Assembly (NCBI GenBank): GCA_013368315.1
Contig: JAACJM010000177.1
Coordinates: 62,001-126,000 of the forward strand
Direction of reading: 5' to 3'
Origin: Tetrapyrgos nigripes
Lineage: Eukaryota > Basidiomycota > Agaricomycetes > Agaricales > Campanellaceae
Length of the DNA stretch: 64,000 bases
The notes under the pieces are model-generated. The model was not told where the DNA came from and made no database searches. It saw nothing but the letters and a program-made list of their open reading frames with translations. Below are positions 1 through 11,758 of this stretch, piece by piece; positions within the stretch are counted from its first letter, which is position 1; the number at the start of each line of letters is the position of its first letter. Both the position numbers and the translations under genes were made by a program.

Positions 1-2296
1 TAACATCAAGTGCTGAAAAACTATACACGTTTTTCCCTCCGCTTTCCTTCCAATACTCCAAACACGGGTCTTCCTCTGGATCAGAAAGGAATGTACATCC
101 ATTGAAAAAGGAAAAGTTGCCTTTGGTCTGGAAGATCATCGCGATTTCGTCGTGGTCTGTCATTATTCATCAAGGGATGTAAGAATGACTTGTTGGCTAG
201 TACTTTACCTTGAAGATTATTCCCTACACCGGGAAGATGGACCACAGGTTCGATAGCATGTTCTTCAAGATGTGAGCTATTTCCGATACCCGAAAGCTAG
301 CAGGTTACAATAAAGAATCAGCAACATCCTTTACTGTTCCTCGCGCGACATACCATGAGCTGGAAAATACAATCCACATCCAGATCAGTACTTGTATTGC
401 ATTCCGAAGAGAAAATTAATGAAACTAGTGAGAAATTGAACGCACCAACTGAGGACTCTGAAACACCCCTGCACTAACAATCACCTCTTTCCTGACCAGC
501 ACTCTTTCAACCCTGTCTTCAAGAGACTCCTCTTTCCCATCAAAATTACTCGCAACTGGAAGAGCACCCCAGATACGAATTCGACGCCATACGCTGTAAC
601 TCTGGGCTCGCGATCGGATTCAAGGTCCGACTCTTGACAAAGAAGAATCTTAGTAACGAACGTGTCCAAGGCGAATACGAGTCTCCCTTCTCTCCCTTCT
701 TCGCTACTAGTACCCTCCAAGTCACTGATAGAATCTTCCACTGAACCCAAAAAAGATGACTCGTGCGACGACGACGGGCGGAGGAGGAGGAGAAAGAGTG
801 ACTACGCTGCTGCTGTCCCTTGGCCTCAAGCGTCTTATTAACCTCAACAAGCCGATCTCTGACCGAACTCCTTTCATGGTTCGTCTCGTCGATTGTGAGA
901 CTGGGTAGACTCACGCCAGTAGCATCGTCAGAAGAGAGTGCGTTCAGGTCGAGGATAAGTGGTTCGGAGAGAGTTAAACCAAGGAAGAAGGAAATAGTTT
1001 GGAGGTCTTGTATATATATGCGCATATATTCAGGGTATATGATCGTCAGACCGTGTAAAGTTAAATCAGACAACAAGGACTCACCAAAGAACTTTGGATT
1101 AAACGCCGTAAGAACGGGATTCACGCTCGTCTTTAACCACCCTGGGGCCAGGGCCGGACCAGTAATAGGTCCGCTATCCAAACCACTACCTCCACTCACA
1201 AGATTCCCAGTCCCAGTCCATTCCCACTCCCAATCTTCAACACATTCTCAATGAAATTGAAGGGTCAGGGAATATATTCATCCCGGAAGGCTCGTTGATG
1301 GAGCCAACTTGATGTCGAAATATCGACCCCAAATCACTCCCAGTATCTCTTCGAATCCTTTCAGTGTAATACCCCTGCATATACTCCCGAGACCAAGTTG
1401 GATCTCCAAACGTTTTAGCAAGAGAGTCAAAGTCAGAACGAGTTCCGGCGATGATGTTTAGGAGGGCGTTGTGGATCTGTACGTGGTCGTCATGACCATC
1501 AAGTTGATATCAGGGATGTGTTGAGCGTGTTGAGCGTGTTGAAGGTGGAAGAATATACGCATATACGTGATCAAAACGCCAAAGGAAAGGTCGCCAGGCG
1601 TGTCGAGGGCCATTATACGCGCATATATCAAAAAGAAAAGACGTTAACAGGGTATCGCCTTATAGATAATATGCATGTACAGACCGTACATCCACCAAGC
1701 CCACGAGCTCTAGGATACCAAGCGTCATTTTTCTGAAAGCGAAATCCTTCTGGATATTCGCTGACGGTGTAGTTGAGATCGAGTTGGGGATCTACGTAGT
1801 GCCATAGTGTCAGTACATCATAAAATTGTCGTAAGACTCGGAGTCGTAAAGAAGAGCTAAAAAGGAAAAGACTCTGAAAAATGACTCACCATCAGAAGCC
1901 CGAGCAAAATACAACGGAATCGTTGTATTTAGATTATTCACGTCGTGTCCGGCGTCAAATACTAGAACTATATTGCACACGGCGGGTAATCGTGTCGTCG
2001 TAAGCATTGCAATTGGCAATGATACTTCAAGTTGGGTGATACTCACCAGAAAACCCTTCCTCAGCCAACCGACTAGCCAATGGACCTCCTCCGGCTCCTG
2101 ACCCAACGACAACGTAGTCGTATTGCGGCCTATCCTGGAGCCCTTGTGGTCGTATATCGGAGCATTGAGGCAAGTTGGGATTGGGATTGGTTGAAGCGAC
2201 GCGTGCTGATACTAGTAAGGAATCCAGGGAGACCAATTGCAAGGTTAAGAGACTGAGAGAAAGGAAAGAGAACAGCTTGAGGCGCAGGCGAGTCAT
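1..2296 (-). CDS. GMC oxidoreductase (FAD-dependent alcohol oxidase type), 3' end outside window
   Basis: Secreted FAD-dependent oxidase/dehydrogenase of the glucose-methanol-choline family. The start at 2296 gives a hydrophobic signal peptide, then YDYVVVGSGAGGGPLASRLA, the N-terminal FAD-binding GxGxxG motif. Exon 1 ends at the GTGAGT donor near 2046. The next exon begins with VLVFDAGHD, followed by exons with NDAWYPRARGLGG, LVFALDTFVTKILL and EVIVSAGVFQSPQL (the second GMC signature region). The last visible exon reads DHDEIAMIFQTKGNFSFFNG and runs off base 1, so the C-terminal His/Asn active site is not seen. Introns are many and short; one of 65 nt lies around 752-816. A one-base frameshift is apparent at the C4 run 567-570 (plus strand). 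Known members act on alcohols or sugars outside the cell and generate H2O2; the substrate here is not deducible. Confidence 0.9.
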
Positions 2297-2911
2297 GGTT
2301 GTGGAAAGGAAAGGAAAAGAAAGGAGTCTTTATGCACGATTGCGAGTCTAGTTTGAGTAAACTAGATAGACAGTTTGATGCTTCGCCGCCACGGGCTTCT
2401 GAACTTCTGGCTACTGCCAGCGTCAGACCAGACCAACATCTGTCTACTAGGAAGTCCAATTTCTAGGGCGAGGTGTCGACTACAGTGTCGACGTCGACGA
2501 CAGCTCAGCCGGTTGATGCGGAAGCGACTTCGACGTAGTTCCGACCCCCAACTTCCATGCTCGAGCTGAGCTGTCGCGGTCGCCCACAGTGTACATAGGG
2601 TGCATTATCAAAAGAGCAAGTTGATCCAGTCGCGCCCGCTCCTCCTGTACTCCAGGAATTAGGATAGAACAAATGAGATTTGAATGAAATAGTCAATGAT
2701 CGTGAAATAGCAATGGTGATGGGGCCCTATTAGTACAATGTCCTACGTGTATATCCAGAGCAGAGAAACAGAGAAGAGTCAAATCGGAATAGATACATAC
2801 ATCAACAACCACCAAATGAGATAGGGAGGTATCACCTCCTTCCAGCGTGCTTCCAATGAAAAGTATGCCGCAGACACCTGGAGCCTACCGGCGCTGGCGC
2901 ATACAACACCC
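2297..2911. other. Intergenic region between GMC gene and LysM gene
   Basis: This stretch holds the upstream region of the minus-strand GMC gene and the downstream region of the LysM gene. I see only short out-of-context ORFs and no recognisable RNA gene or repeat. Confidence 0.5.
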
Positions 2912-3784
2912 TCACGACGCCTCCTCCGAATCCGAGCCCTTCAAACTTCCATCCTTCAAAGGCACACAAAGCACCATCCCAGGCATCAACCTCCCACAAT
3001 CCACCCTCTCATTCATCTCCTCCAACTCTTCCAACGAACAGCCAATCGCCTGCGATATCGCCCAACAAGTTTCACCCGGTTCGACTAGATGTGAAACCGA
3101 ATTCTCCTTATTAGCACAAGGGTCGCTAGGAGGACCTAGGTTAGGCGCAACGATAAATTTGTACACGAGAAGGAGGATAACGCCGATAATGAGGAAGAAG
3201 GGGAGGAGTTGGCGGTAGGCTGCGGGGTTGACGTGTTGGCGACGGGCCATTGGGGTTGTCTGAGGAAGAAACCGAAAGAAGAGGGTAACATGAGAGGTGT
3301 CAGAGTGTAGTACTTTGGAAGACAGAGACTTTGACAAACGTACGTCCATAGGTAAGCTCTGATATCCATCACGACGCATACGTGTAGGAGCGGCAGTAGC
3401 TTCTAAGTCATCATCATCTTCGGTTTCGACTCCTGCTCCAGCGGCGGATGAAGACCCCTGATGTGGAGGTCCAGAGACTAGAGGAGCGAAGAAGAACAAG
3501 GAATTGGGTCATCTTCTGTGCTTCTTCCTGCTTGGGAGTAGAAGTACAAGCTTACATACCTCGAGTCATTTCACCAAACTGCGACCCTGGTTGACCCTGC
3601 CATACAGAACTGGCTCTGTCGCGAAACTGGTATCTGCCAGTGTCAGCATCGTACCCAATTCGTTCCATTCCTTCTGGGAGTCGGTACGAGTCCTATATAC
3701 GAAAAGGAGCGCGTTAGCTTCAGTCCATTGCCAACGTTGTTTTTGACGGTCACTGACCTCGTCGTATTGCGTCCAGCGGCCCAT
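2912..3784 (-). CDS. LysM (CBM50) domain membrane protein
   Basis: Four exons splice in phase. Exon 1 encodes MGRWTQYDE and ends before a GTCAGT donor; exon 2 encodes DSYRLPEGMERIGYDADTG and onward through WQGQPGSQFGEMTR; exon 3 carries an acidic stretch with YQSLPMD; exon 4 starts TTPMARRQHVNPAAYRQ. The intron before exon 4 is 84 nt and in frame, so a naive ORF reads through it. A single membrane segment (LLPFFLIIGVILLLVYKFIV) is followed by one LysM domain containing VEPGETCWAIS and NERVDCGRLMPGMVLCVP. LysM domains bind chitin-type GlcNAc polymers. The type II-like topology would place the LysM outside the cytosol. I recall similar CBM50 proteins with the same N-terminal block as conserved in Agaricomycetes; their exact role is unknown. 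Confidence 0.9.
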
Positions 3785-4645
3785 AATGGATAAATAGGTT
3801 TAGTATAGTGTGTATCAGTGTTCCAGAAAATGAGAAACGTTGGGAAAACGAGTAGTGTGGAGGTGGTGTGGAGCGCAGCACTGAGCGGCGCCCAGAGGCA
3901 CTGCTTCTGACTAGACTTTGGCTAGACGCCACTAGTCTCATCGGAGCCGGGAGCGGAGATTCAATTTGAAATGCACAGAAATTAGATGAGGGCCTAGACT
4001 TTCTTCTTCCTCGTCTGCACTCGTATGCAAAGCGTCCTCTAGCTTGCTTTCTGCTCTGATAGCCATTGTCCCTGGACCCAAGCTATCCGACGTCCTCAAA
4101 ATAACAGTCTATGTCGCCTTTTGATCGCTTTCCGAAGAATCCTCTTTGCCATTTTTTAAAGTTTTCACATGCCAATTGCGTTAGAATTTCAGAATCTCAA
4201 CTTCCCAAGGTCTCAACAAACTCGCTCAGCTGGACACAGAGACTGATATTGCTTCAGGTTCTAATTTACGGCTTTCTTTCCAACCGGCGTCGACGGGTGC
4301 TCTCTACGACTACGGATGCTCTCTGCAACGAATTAATGTTCGGGAGGCCCTTGACCGGTGCTCTACTACTCGGTCTTCTCCGAGTCTTCTAATCAACCTC
4401 TAATACTCCCCGTCCCCATTCGTGTGTAACATCCTTGCTCAAAGTCAACTCAAAAGTTACCCCGCATCATCTGACATCACGAAAGACTTCCACATGGTCC
4501 CAGTAATGGAAGACGCACTACTACCAGGTACTACCTCCTGATGATCCCTGATGCACACCCACGATCCCAGGGCCCTTCGTAAGTCGTGGCTCATGCTCAT
4601 TTTAAGTACGACTTGATATTCACGAGGCTCAAGCCTCGGGTGAGG
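3785..4645. other. Intergenic, upstream of LysM gene and of the first secreted-protein copy
   Basis: No convincing coding sequence. The right part (about 4360-4645) is shared with 6960-7270 and is therefore part of the tandem duplication that also carries the promoter. Confidence 0.5.
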
Positions 4646-4653
4646 TATAAAAG
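4646..4653 (+). promoter_or_regulatory. TATA box of secreted-protein copy 1
   Basis: A canonical TATAAAAG lies 112 bases before the ATG at 4765. It sits in a block conserved with the second copy (TATAAAAGGCCTTCAACC), which supports a real core promoter. Confidence 0.7.
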
Positions 4654-4764
4654 GCCTTCAACCATCTACCGAGAAGAGTACCGGTGCGCACCCACTCCGC
4701 TCTGCGTCTTCCGCCTGTTGCTTGTCCTAGTCCTAGTCGTTATCTGTCTTAAAGCTAAAGCACC

Positions 4765-5697
4765 ATGCAACTCCGTCTCGGCGCCTTGTTCATCAGCCTC
4801 TTCGGCTTGCTCCTCGCTGGAGTCTTAGGAGCATCTACTCCGGTAGCGGATGTGGATCAGATTGCAGGAATAGGTATTGGAGATATTATCAACCTCTTGG
4901 GTATTGGGTTGGTTAAGAGTATTAATGCTACGATTACTGTAAGTATTCAATTTGAACAATGAATGGACATCCAGGCTGATGCTACTGGAACATTTTCTTA
5001 GCTTGAATCTCTCACTAACAACCTTATCTCGTATGTAACCTCTCCCTTTCCGTGTACATTCCCTCGTTTAACATGCTCATGCTCCTTTCTCGTGGCATAG
5101 CATCGACTTTATTGGTACGTTTCACTCTTCACCTTTTTTCTCTCTCGGCTCCGTCTAACTTCCATCATCCCCTCCTTGAACTAGTCGCCAACCCCCTCCC
5201 AATCGAACTAACCCTCATCTCCGTCAAATCCTCCGCCGGAATCAACAACACCGAATTCGCTCGTTTCGATCATACTTTCTCCCCTCCTCTTGTCGTTCCT
5301 ATCCTCGGACAAGCCAGTTCGGGTAAAATCGATAATGTTTTGTTGACTCAAGGCGCGACGGCTAGTTTGGATATCATTCCTTTGGGAGTGTTGGATTTGT
5401 TGGATACGGATGTTAATGTTCGGTGAGTTGGGTTGTTGATTTTTTTGATCTTTTTTTTTGGGTGATTATTTCGACGATAAACTGACTGACTGATACTTAT
5501 TCTATCACCTTTCTCCTTATACACAGTGCGGGTTCTATTTTCGGAATTGGAGGTATTCCTCTCCCAATTGACGATTTGAAGCAGAACAACGTCCCCGTAA
5601 CGTGAGTAGGGACTGGGCTGGGTTTTCTCCGAGTCACTGAACCTCATCTCATTGCGTGCTTTCGCTTTACAGGTACAACTTGGATATCAGTGGATGA
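4765..5697 (+). CDS. Small secreted protein, tandem copy 1 (LEA-2-like beta-sandwich suspected)
   Basis: The start at 4765 is preceded by CACC and gives a signal peptide (MQLRLGALFISLFGLLLAGV). Six exons splice in phase: exon 1 ends before the donor at 4939, then a short LESLTNNLIS exon, an IDFI mini-exon, a long exon from VANPLPIELTL to LLDTDVNVR, then AGSIFGIGGIPLPIDDLKQ, and a last exon ending at the stop 5695-5697. The body resembles LEA-2/WHy-like beta-sandwich proteins in its NPLPIELTL pattern, but this is only a weak visual likeness. The core GQASSGKIDNVLLTQG is identical in the second copy. Probably an extracellular protein of unknown function. Confidence 0.8.
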
Positions 5698-7273
5698 ACT
5701 CAAAGCACTACTACATAGTACTGGCAGAAGCAGAAGGATACTTGGTCCCTTGGTTCAATTTACCTGGTCCAAAATTGGTTAAAACTTGGTTGAAAATCAC
5801 AAATGTACTTAGTACCCAATTGGCACTTTGTTTGATTCTTGAGTATTCTTGGTACCAGTTGCGAATGCCAACTTGAAGGCCTCGCCGTGTTACTTCAGTT
5901 ACAGTTTGTTCTGAATCTTTGGGTGCGGGTGTAGTCCCAGGCTATCCTATTGCTTGCCTTCTGAATCTCAGTGGGGGAAGCTTTAGCTCTGGAGGTACCG
6001 TTCTATATATGGTAATTCTGTGTAAATTATCGCACGCTGAGCTCATCTTTTCTCGGTGAGTTCCAGGCAAGTACTCACCAATGATAAGACCGAGCTGCTT
6101 TCCAACGACATTTCGCCTTCAATACAGATATTGGCCTCACCATTAAGTACGTGGACATACATGTCATTCAGGGCACTTGGGAACGCATTTGGTGGCACAA
6201 AAGGAGGCTGGTAACCTGGGGTCGGTGAACCCGTAAAATACGATCGTAATTTGGAAAACCGTATAGATACTCGTACCGTCGAGGTTCCGAAAATGTGAGT
6301 TTATGGTCGTATTTTATATCGTCATACCTATATATGGTACGGTGTCCAGCCCTAATACTCGAGACTATTTCTGACCGTGTATTATGTTTTTCTACTCATT
6401 TCAAGTTGACTCGGAATACTTACATATGCTTACAGACTCATATTGCAAAAGCAGAGCAGTGTCATTGTATGTGGCTATTACTGCTACCATGATCAAGACT
6501 ACCATACATCTACTTTAGTAGATCGTCATGATGTCTGTCTAGGAGAGACTAGATCAAAACATAAGTAAAGTACTATTTCACTCTGTCAAGATGTATATGT
6601 GGGCCATCCCTGCGCGTGGCACGATAAGCGAGGCCCAAAATCTGTGAAGAAACCAAGAAGAAACGGCATAGCGGCATGACCGGAATTTGCCGACTGAATA
6701 GGAGACCTATTCAGCATAGCCACACGCTGGAACGTCGGGTTATAAGAACGAGTCCCTTAAAAGGACCTCGTAAATGGCGCTCAACAGGCCAAGCCTTCGT
6801 GCTTGCCAAATCTCAAGCCCAGGCTCTCTGGCTTGGGCTTTTTTGACCTGGTTTGGGCCGGCCTAGGGCTTTAGGCCCGAGCCCGCACATCACTAGACCG
6901 TTATCTCAAGGGCGTTTTTGAGGCTTAAGCTTAAGCCCTATAGCAACACTGGAGCCTCCTTCTCCTACTTTAAATCTTCTCCAAGTCCTCTAATCAGCTT
7001 AATACTCCCCGTTCTCCAATCGTATGTAACCGCAAATGATCACAATATCCTTGCCTAGGCCTATTCTTTTTCAGAATCAACTCAAAAGTTACCCCGACGC
7101 ATCATCTGACAGCACGAACACGATTTCCACATGGTCCCAATAATGGAAGACGCGTTACTAGTACTAGGTAGCACCTCGCTGAAACAGGGACGACCTCCTG
7201 ATGATCTCTGATGTACACCCACGATGCCAAGGTCTCATGGGTATTCACGAGGCTCAAGACTGGCGTGAGGTAG
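5698..7273. other. Intergenic spacer between the tandem secreted-protein genes
   Basis: The first about 280 bases match the region downstream of copy 2 (from about 8357), so the duplication includes the 3' flank. The middle (about 6000-6830) shows no gene. Around 6850-6897 lies a GGCC-rich stretch ending GAGCCCGCACATCACTAG, which read in reverse looks like a hAT-type terminal inverted repeat. From about 6960 the promoter-proximal part of the duplication begins again. Confidence 0.5.
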
Positions 7274-7281
7274 TATAAAAG
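7274..7281 (+). promoter_or_regulatory. TATA box of secreted-protein copy 2
   Basis: TATAAAAG, 122 bases before the ATG at 7403, in the same sequence context as the TATA box of copy 1. Confidence 0.7.
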
Positions 7282-7402
7282 GCCTTCAACCATCTACCCG
7301 GAAGAGGGTACCGGTGTGCACCCACTCCGCTCGGCGTCTCTGCGTCTTCCGCCTTTTCTCAAACCGTGCCTGTCTCCGACGAGTCCTAAAGCTTAAAGCA
7401 CT

Positions 7403-8356
7403 ATGCAACTCCGTCTCGGCGCCTTGTTCATCAGCCTCTTCGGCTTGCTCCTCGCTGGAGTCCTGGGAACACCTACTTCCGACTCAAAGCAGGCAGCGGA
7501 TGCGGATCAGATTGCGGGAATAGGTATTGGGGATATTATCAACCTCTTGGGTATTGGGTTGGTTAAGAGTATTAATGCTACGATTACTGTAAGTATTCAA
7601 TTCAATTGATTGATGAATGGACATCCAGGCTGATGCTACTGGAACATTTTCTTAGCTTGACTCTCTCGTTACCAACCTTATCTCGTATGTAACCTCTCTC
7701 TTTCCGTGTACATTCCCTCGTTTAACATGTTCATGCCCTTTTCTCGTGGCACAGCATCGACTTCATTGGCGAGTTTCACTTTCCACCTTTTTCTTCTCTC
7801 GGCTCCGTCTAACTTCCGTCTCCCTCCTTCCTCAACAACTTGAATCAGTTTCCAACCCCCTCCCCATCGAACTCACCCTCACCTCCGTCAAATCTTCCGC
7901 CGGAATCAACAACACGGAATATGCCAGCTTCGACCACACCTTTTCCCCTCCTCTCGTCGTTCCCATCCTCGGACAAGCCAGTTCGGGTAAAATCGATAAT
8001 GTTTTGTTGACTCAAGGCGCGGTGGCTAGTTTGGATATTATTCCTTTGGGAGTGTTGGATTTGTTGGATACGGATGTTAATGTTCGGTGAGTTGGGTTGT
8101 TGAATTTTATTTTATTTTTTCTGTGATTATTTCGACGATAAACTGACTGATACATTTTCTATCACCATTCTCCTTATACACAGTGCGGGTTCTATTTTCG
8201 GCATTGGAGGTATTCCTCTCCCAATTGATGATTTGAAGCAGAGCAACGTCCCCGTAACGTGAGTAGGACTTGGCTGGATTTTCTCCGAGTCACTGAGCCT
8301 GATCTCATTGTGTGCTTTTGCTTTACAGGTACACCTTGGATCTTGGCACTGAATGA
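7403..8356 (+). CDS. Small secreted protein, tandem copy 2
   Basis: Same six-exon structure and almost the same protein as copy 1. The signal peptide is identical up to LAGVLG; copy 2 then has a few extra residues (PTSDSKQAADADQ). The mature domain repeats ANPLPIELTL or close variants, GQASSGKIDNVLLTQG and LGVLDLLDTDVNVR, with changes such as ASF for ARF and AVASL for ATASL. The last exon ends YTLDLGTE before the stop at 8354-8356. All introns sit at the same sites, so this is a recent segmental tandem duplication in direct orientation. Function unknown; a secreted role is inferred. Confidence 0.8.
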
Positions 8357-9845
8357 ACTCAAAGCACTACTACATAGTACTGGCAGAAGCAGAAGGATAC
8401 TTGGTCTCTTGGTTTAATTTACCTGGTCGAAAATCATGAATGTACTTATCTCATTGGCACTTTGTCTGATTCTTGAGTATTCTTGGTACTGGTGGCGCGA
8501 CGCGAATGGCAGCTTGAAGATCTCCGTTACAGTTTGTTCGGAATCTTTGGGTGCGGGTGCAGTCTCTATTGCTTGTCTTCTGAATCTCGGTTGGAGAGCT
8601 CTAGCTAGTGACCACGGCAGCTGGCAGATCGTTGGCAGCTCTGGCAGCTAGAACAAAAGCAAATTTCTTCAGCCGCATACAAAGACACACATACCTTCGA
8701 AATCGGTCTTATCCAGTTCTCAGAGTCATAAAAAATTTTAAAAATCGCCAGTCATGCCCCATGCATGCAAGGCTCGCCTTCAAAGTGAAGAACATCTCAT
8801 CCTCAGAGCTAAACTGCACGCCGAGGTGACGTTACTGATCACTTCCTGATTATCTGCCAGTGCTGCCACCACTTGCCACCACCGACCTCGATGGTAGGTG
8901 GCACCTACAGCTGTCAGCTGGAAACATTTGCTGCCGTTGCCAAGGACACTAGCTTTAGCCCTCCCGACGTCTGCGGCGTCTCTAAGGCTTTGAGTGGACG
9001 AGCTGCGGTACCGCGGTGAGCTTGAGTCTCGAGACATCGGCGGATGTCCTTCCCGCGTCCCTGATACTTTTGAGTCGGTGAACCTGGGACAAATACCTTG
9101 TAAATATGATTGAGTGACAAGGCTTGAGATCGCCGTTGGGTTTTAGGGATACACTCAACTCTATGTAAGATTTTGAAAACATTCAGAGCTAAGGAAGGAA
9201 TGCTAGTAAGTATGCTACAATACAGAATACATTAGGTATATCCTAGTAATAGTGTGTGGTACGTGATAGCGATGCAACAGTAGTAGAGTATGTACGTATA
9301 CTATTATGTACAACAATGAATATGGACATAAAACAAATTCTGGTAAGTGTGTAAGTTAGCAAGGATAGTTCGATAGAAAGGTAACAGCGGGCCATATCCT
9401 ATTCCTAATCGCAACGAAGTTAACGAAACCGGTAACTGGTAGGCATTCTCCACGGTGCTAGGAGGAATCATGAGCATAGTAGCTACAGCTACTGCTCGCT
9501 CTGGATATTTCCCTCGAAGTCGGAACGCAATCGTGATTGATTTATCTGAGGTAAAACAAACAGGTCGTATCTGCATCTGCATAAAAGCCTGGATTCATAT
9601 TCCGGTAAAGCAGAATAAAACAAGGTCATGAAGACACACCTGTCCGCTGCATCCAGATTCTGATCCACGACGACGGAGCCGAGAGGCGAAAGCCGGACTC
9701 GGAGGGAGCCTCGTCCAGAGGACGGCGATGTTTTAAGGAATAAGCATACACCAATGATGTATGGACATCTTCATCTTCGGCTGAGCCCGAAACGCTAGTC
9801 CAAATTGGTGATCCAAGTACCTCGGGGTGTGCCTCAAGACTTAGA
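8357..9845. other. Intergenic, no gene recognised
   Basis: The first about 240 bases belong to the tandem duplication. From 8600 to 9845 I find no ORF with exon-like features. A 92-codon minus-strand ORF at 9304-9582 is compositionally plausible but matches nothing I recognise. Confidence 0.5.
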
Positions 9846-11758
9846 CTAGCACAGGCTATCGTCGCTAGTCTTTGTCTTCGTCCTCGGCCGGGTAGTAGAT
9901 TCCTCCTCGTCAGCCTGGTCAGCCTCCTCTCCCATCAACGTCGTCAACCCTGAATGCTTGGAATCCCCTTCCCCTTCCAAATGCTTAGAATCTCTCAAAC
10001 TCGAGTTGCAATACCCCATACATGCGCACTGACATGCCAATGAGCCCGGACACCCACACCCACTTATACTTGTACATGAGCATTTAGTAGTCCAGTCACG
10101 GTGACACTGCGACTCCAAATCCAGGTCATCCCTGCTAGTATTACTAGGAGATAGCCTTGGCGTGGTGATGGTTGTGATGGTGAAAACCTCTCTATCCCTA
10201 GAACTCCGAACGCTCCCAGCTCTAGCCCCTACCCCGGCCCCAACGGCCGTCCCAGTCCCAGTCCGGCCAGTCGTGGGTCCATGTGAACGTCCCCGACTTA
10301 AACTAGACCTAACAACAGAAGATGGCCGAGAAATCGAGCCCGAGATTCCTTCCATCCGACTCGCCAGACTGAGACTCTGCGTATGAGCATGAGGATGAAC
10401 ATTAAAGTCCCCGCCGCCACCACCACCAAAACCAATATGAGTGTGAGCGTGAGCAACGGCATGAGACATCTCAATATGCAGACTCAAATCTTCAGGTCTA
10501 ATCTCCAACTGGCTTCCTACAATCCTCATACGGTTGTTAAGAATGACGAGCAAGCTGCTCACGTAGATGTTTCCGAGTGGTTTGATGGGGATTTGGAAGG
10601 AAGTGTCTGAGCGTGTGAGAAAGAGTATGCAGCCTGTGATGCCGAACGCGGCTATAGCGAAAAGTAATGAGTTACGGGGGAGCTGGGGAACGAAAGTGAA
10701 ACCACACTCACCTGAGGCAGTCCCAGTCTGAACAATCAAAGACTTCAGCCTTCTTAACGGAGACGACGTTGAACCAAGCATAGAATGACCAGAATCTGCG
10801 CGAAGAAGCTGATTAGGTAGGTCGTACTTTCAGTAACCAGTGACATGGAAATTTCAGTAGTAATGCTACTCACATAAATCGTCATCAAAACAGCAATAAT
10901 CAGATCGCAAAGTGCGCTTCCGACTAGCCATACACTTGCTACGATGTAGCCTTCTCTTCGTAGAGTTTTGAAACTTTTCACACGAATGTCGATGGCGGTT
11001 TCGAAACATGAGGCACCCATTTGGACCAAAGCAAGCTAAGTGGTAAAAGTGGAAGAGTCAAATTTTGTAAGTTTGTGGGCGACAAGGACGGACTCACAGT
11101 GACTATCAAACCGGCCCAGATCTTGGAACGAGATATCACGTAGATTTGGTAGGCGTAGAATACTTGGACAGCGCAGCTCACTTGCAGAATGAAAAAGGAA
11201 GGATCCAGTCAGACAAAGATAGGGAGGAACATAGCTGCGGACGAACTAACCAATACCCGTAACAATAGGCAAAGTATATCCACCCAACATGATCTTCATG
11301 AAAACCTCCACATTTCCATACTCTGAGCCAAAATAGATGGACATGTCATGTATACTGAAGATAGCTTGGAGGGTACAGAGAGCGAATAAGGAATAAACCA
11401 GGGTCTTGATCCAATTTCGATCATTTGGGAAGGCAGAGAAGTATAGGTCTGTGGAGATAAGGCGTAAAGGCATGGTGAAAGGTTTATGTAAAAGAAAGAT
11501 GTCAGGGTTCTCAAGGCTAAGACGATGGAGAGTAGATAGACGCACAGGTTTGTGCGACCAACATCCCAAAGGAAAGTATAGCCAGTAAATAGGCAATGAC
11601 CTATTGGTGTTTCTGATGCTTTAGCATGGTCCCAGCCACTATACTACTTCCAACAAACGTACCACAGGTCCCGCGCTACCAAGCCCGTCAACATGTCAGA
11701 AAAAAAAAAGACGTTGTGGAAAACAGACTCACCCAACAGCTGGAACTGACCCAGCCAT
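9846..11758 (-). CDS. DUF6534-like integral membrane protein with His/Gly-rich cytosolic tail
   Basis: Multi-exon gene. A probable first exon starts at 11758 (MAGSVPAVG, then a GTGAGT donor). Recognisable exons then read YFSAFPNDRNWIKTLVYSLF, VSCAVQVFYAYQIYVISRSK, LALVQMGASCFETAIDIRVK, VWLVGSALCDLIIAVLMTIY, SMLGSTSSPLRRLKSLIVQT and LGNIYVSSLLVILNNRMRI. These blocks, in this order, are the signature of the fungal seven-TM family annotated DUF6534. The tail is unusual: HAVAHAHTHIG, a run of Gly, HPHAHTQ, a Ser/Arg/Gly/Thr-rich stretch, then a cysteine cluster (CSCTSISGCGCPGSLACQCA) before the stop at 9846-9848. Exon 2 is uncertain. Function unknown; a membrane sensor or transporter role is only a guess. 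Confidence 0.8.

Larger units (their letters stand above)
4360..8600. repeat. Direct tandem duplication containing the two secreted-protein genes
   Basis: Units run roughly 4360-6000 and 6960-8600. Shared landmarks are the upstream AATACTCCCCGT block, the TATA box, all exons and introns, and the 3' flank containing CTGGCAGAAGCAGAAGGATA. The spacer of about 1 kb is not repeated. Confidence 0.8.
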
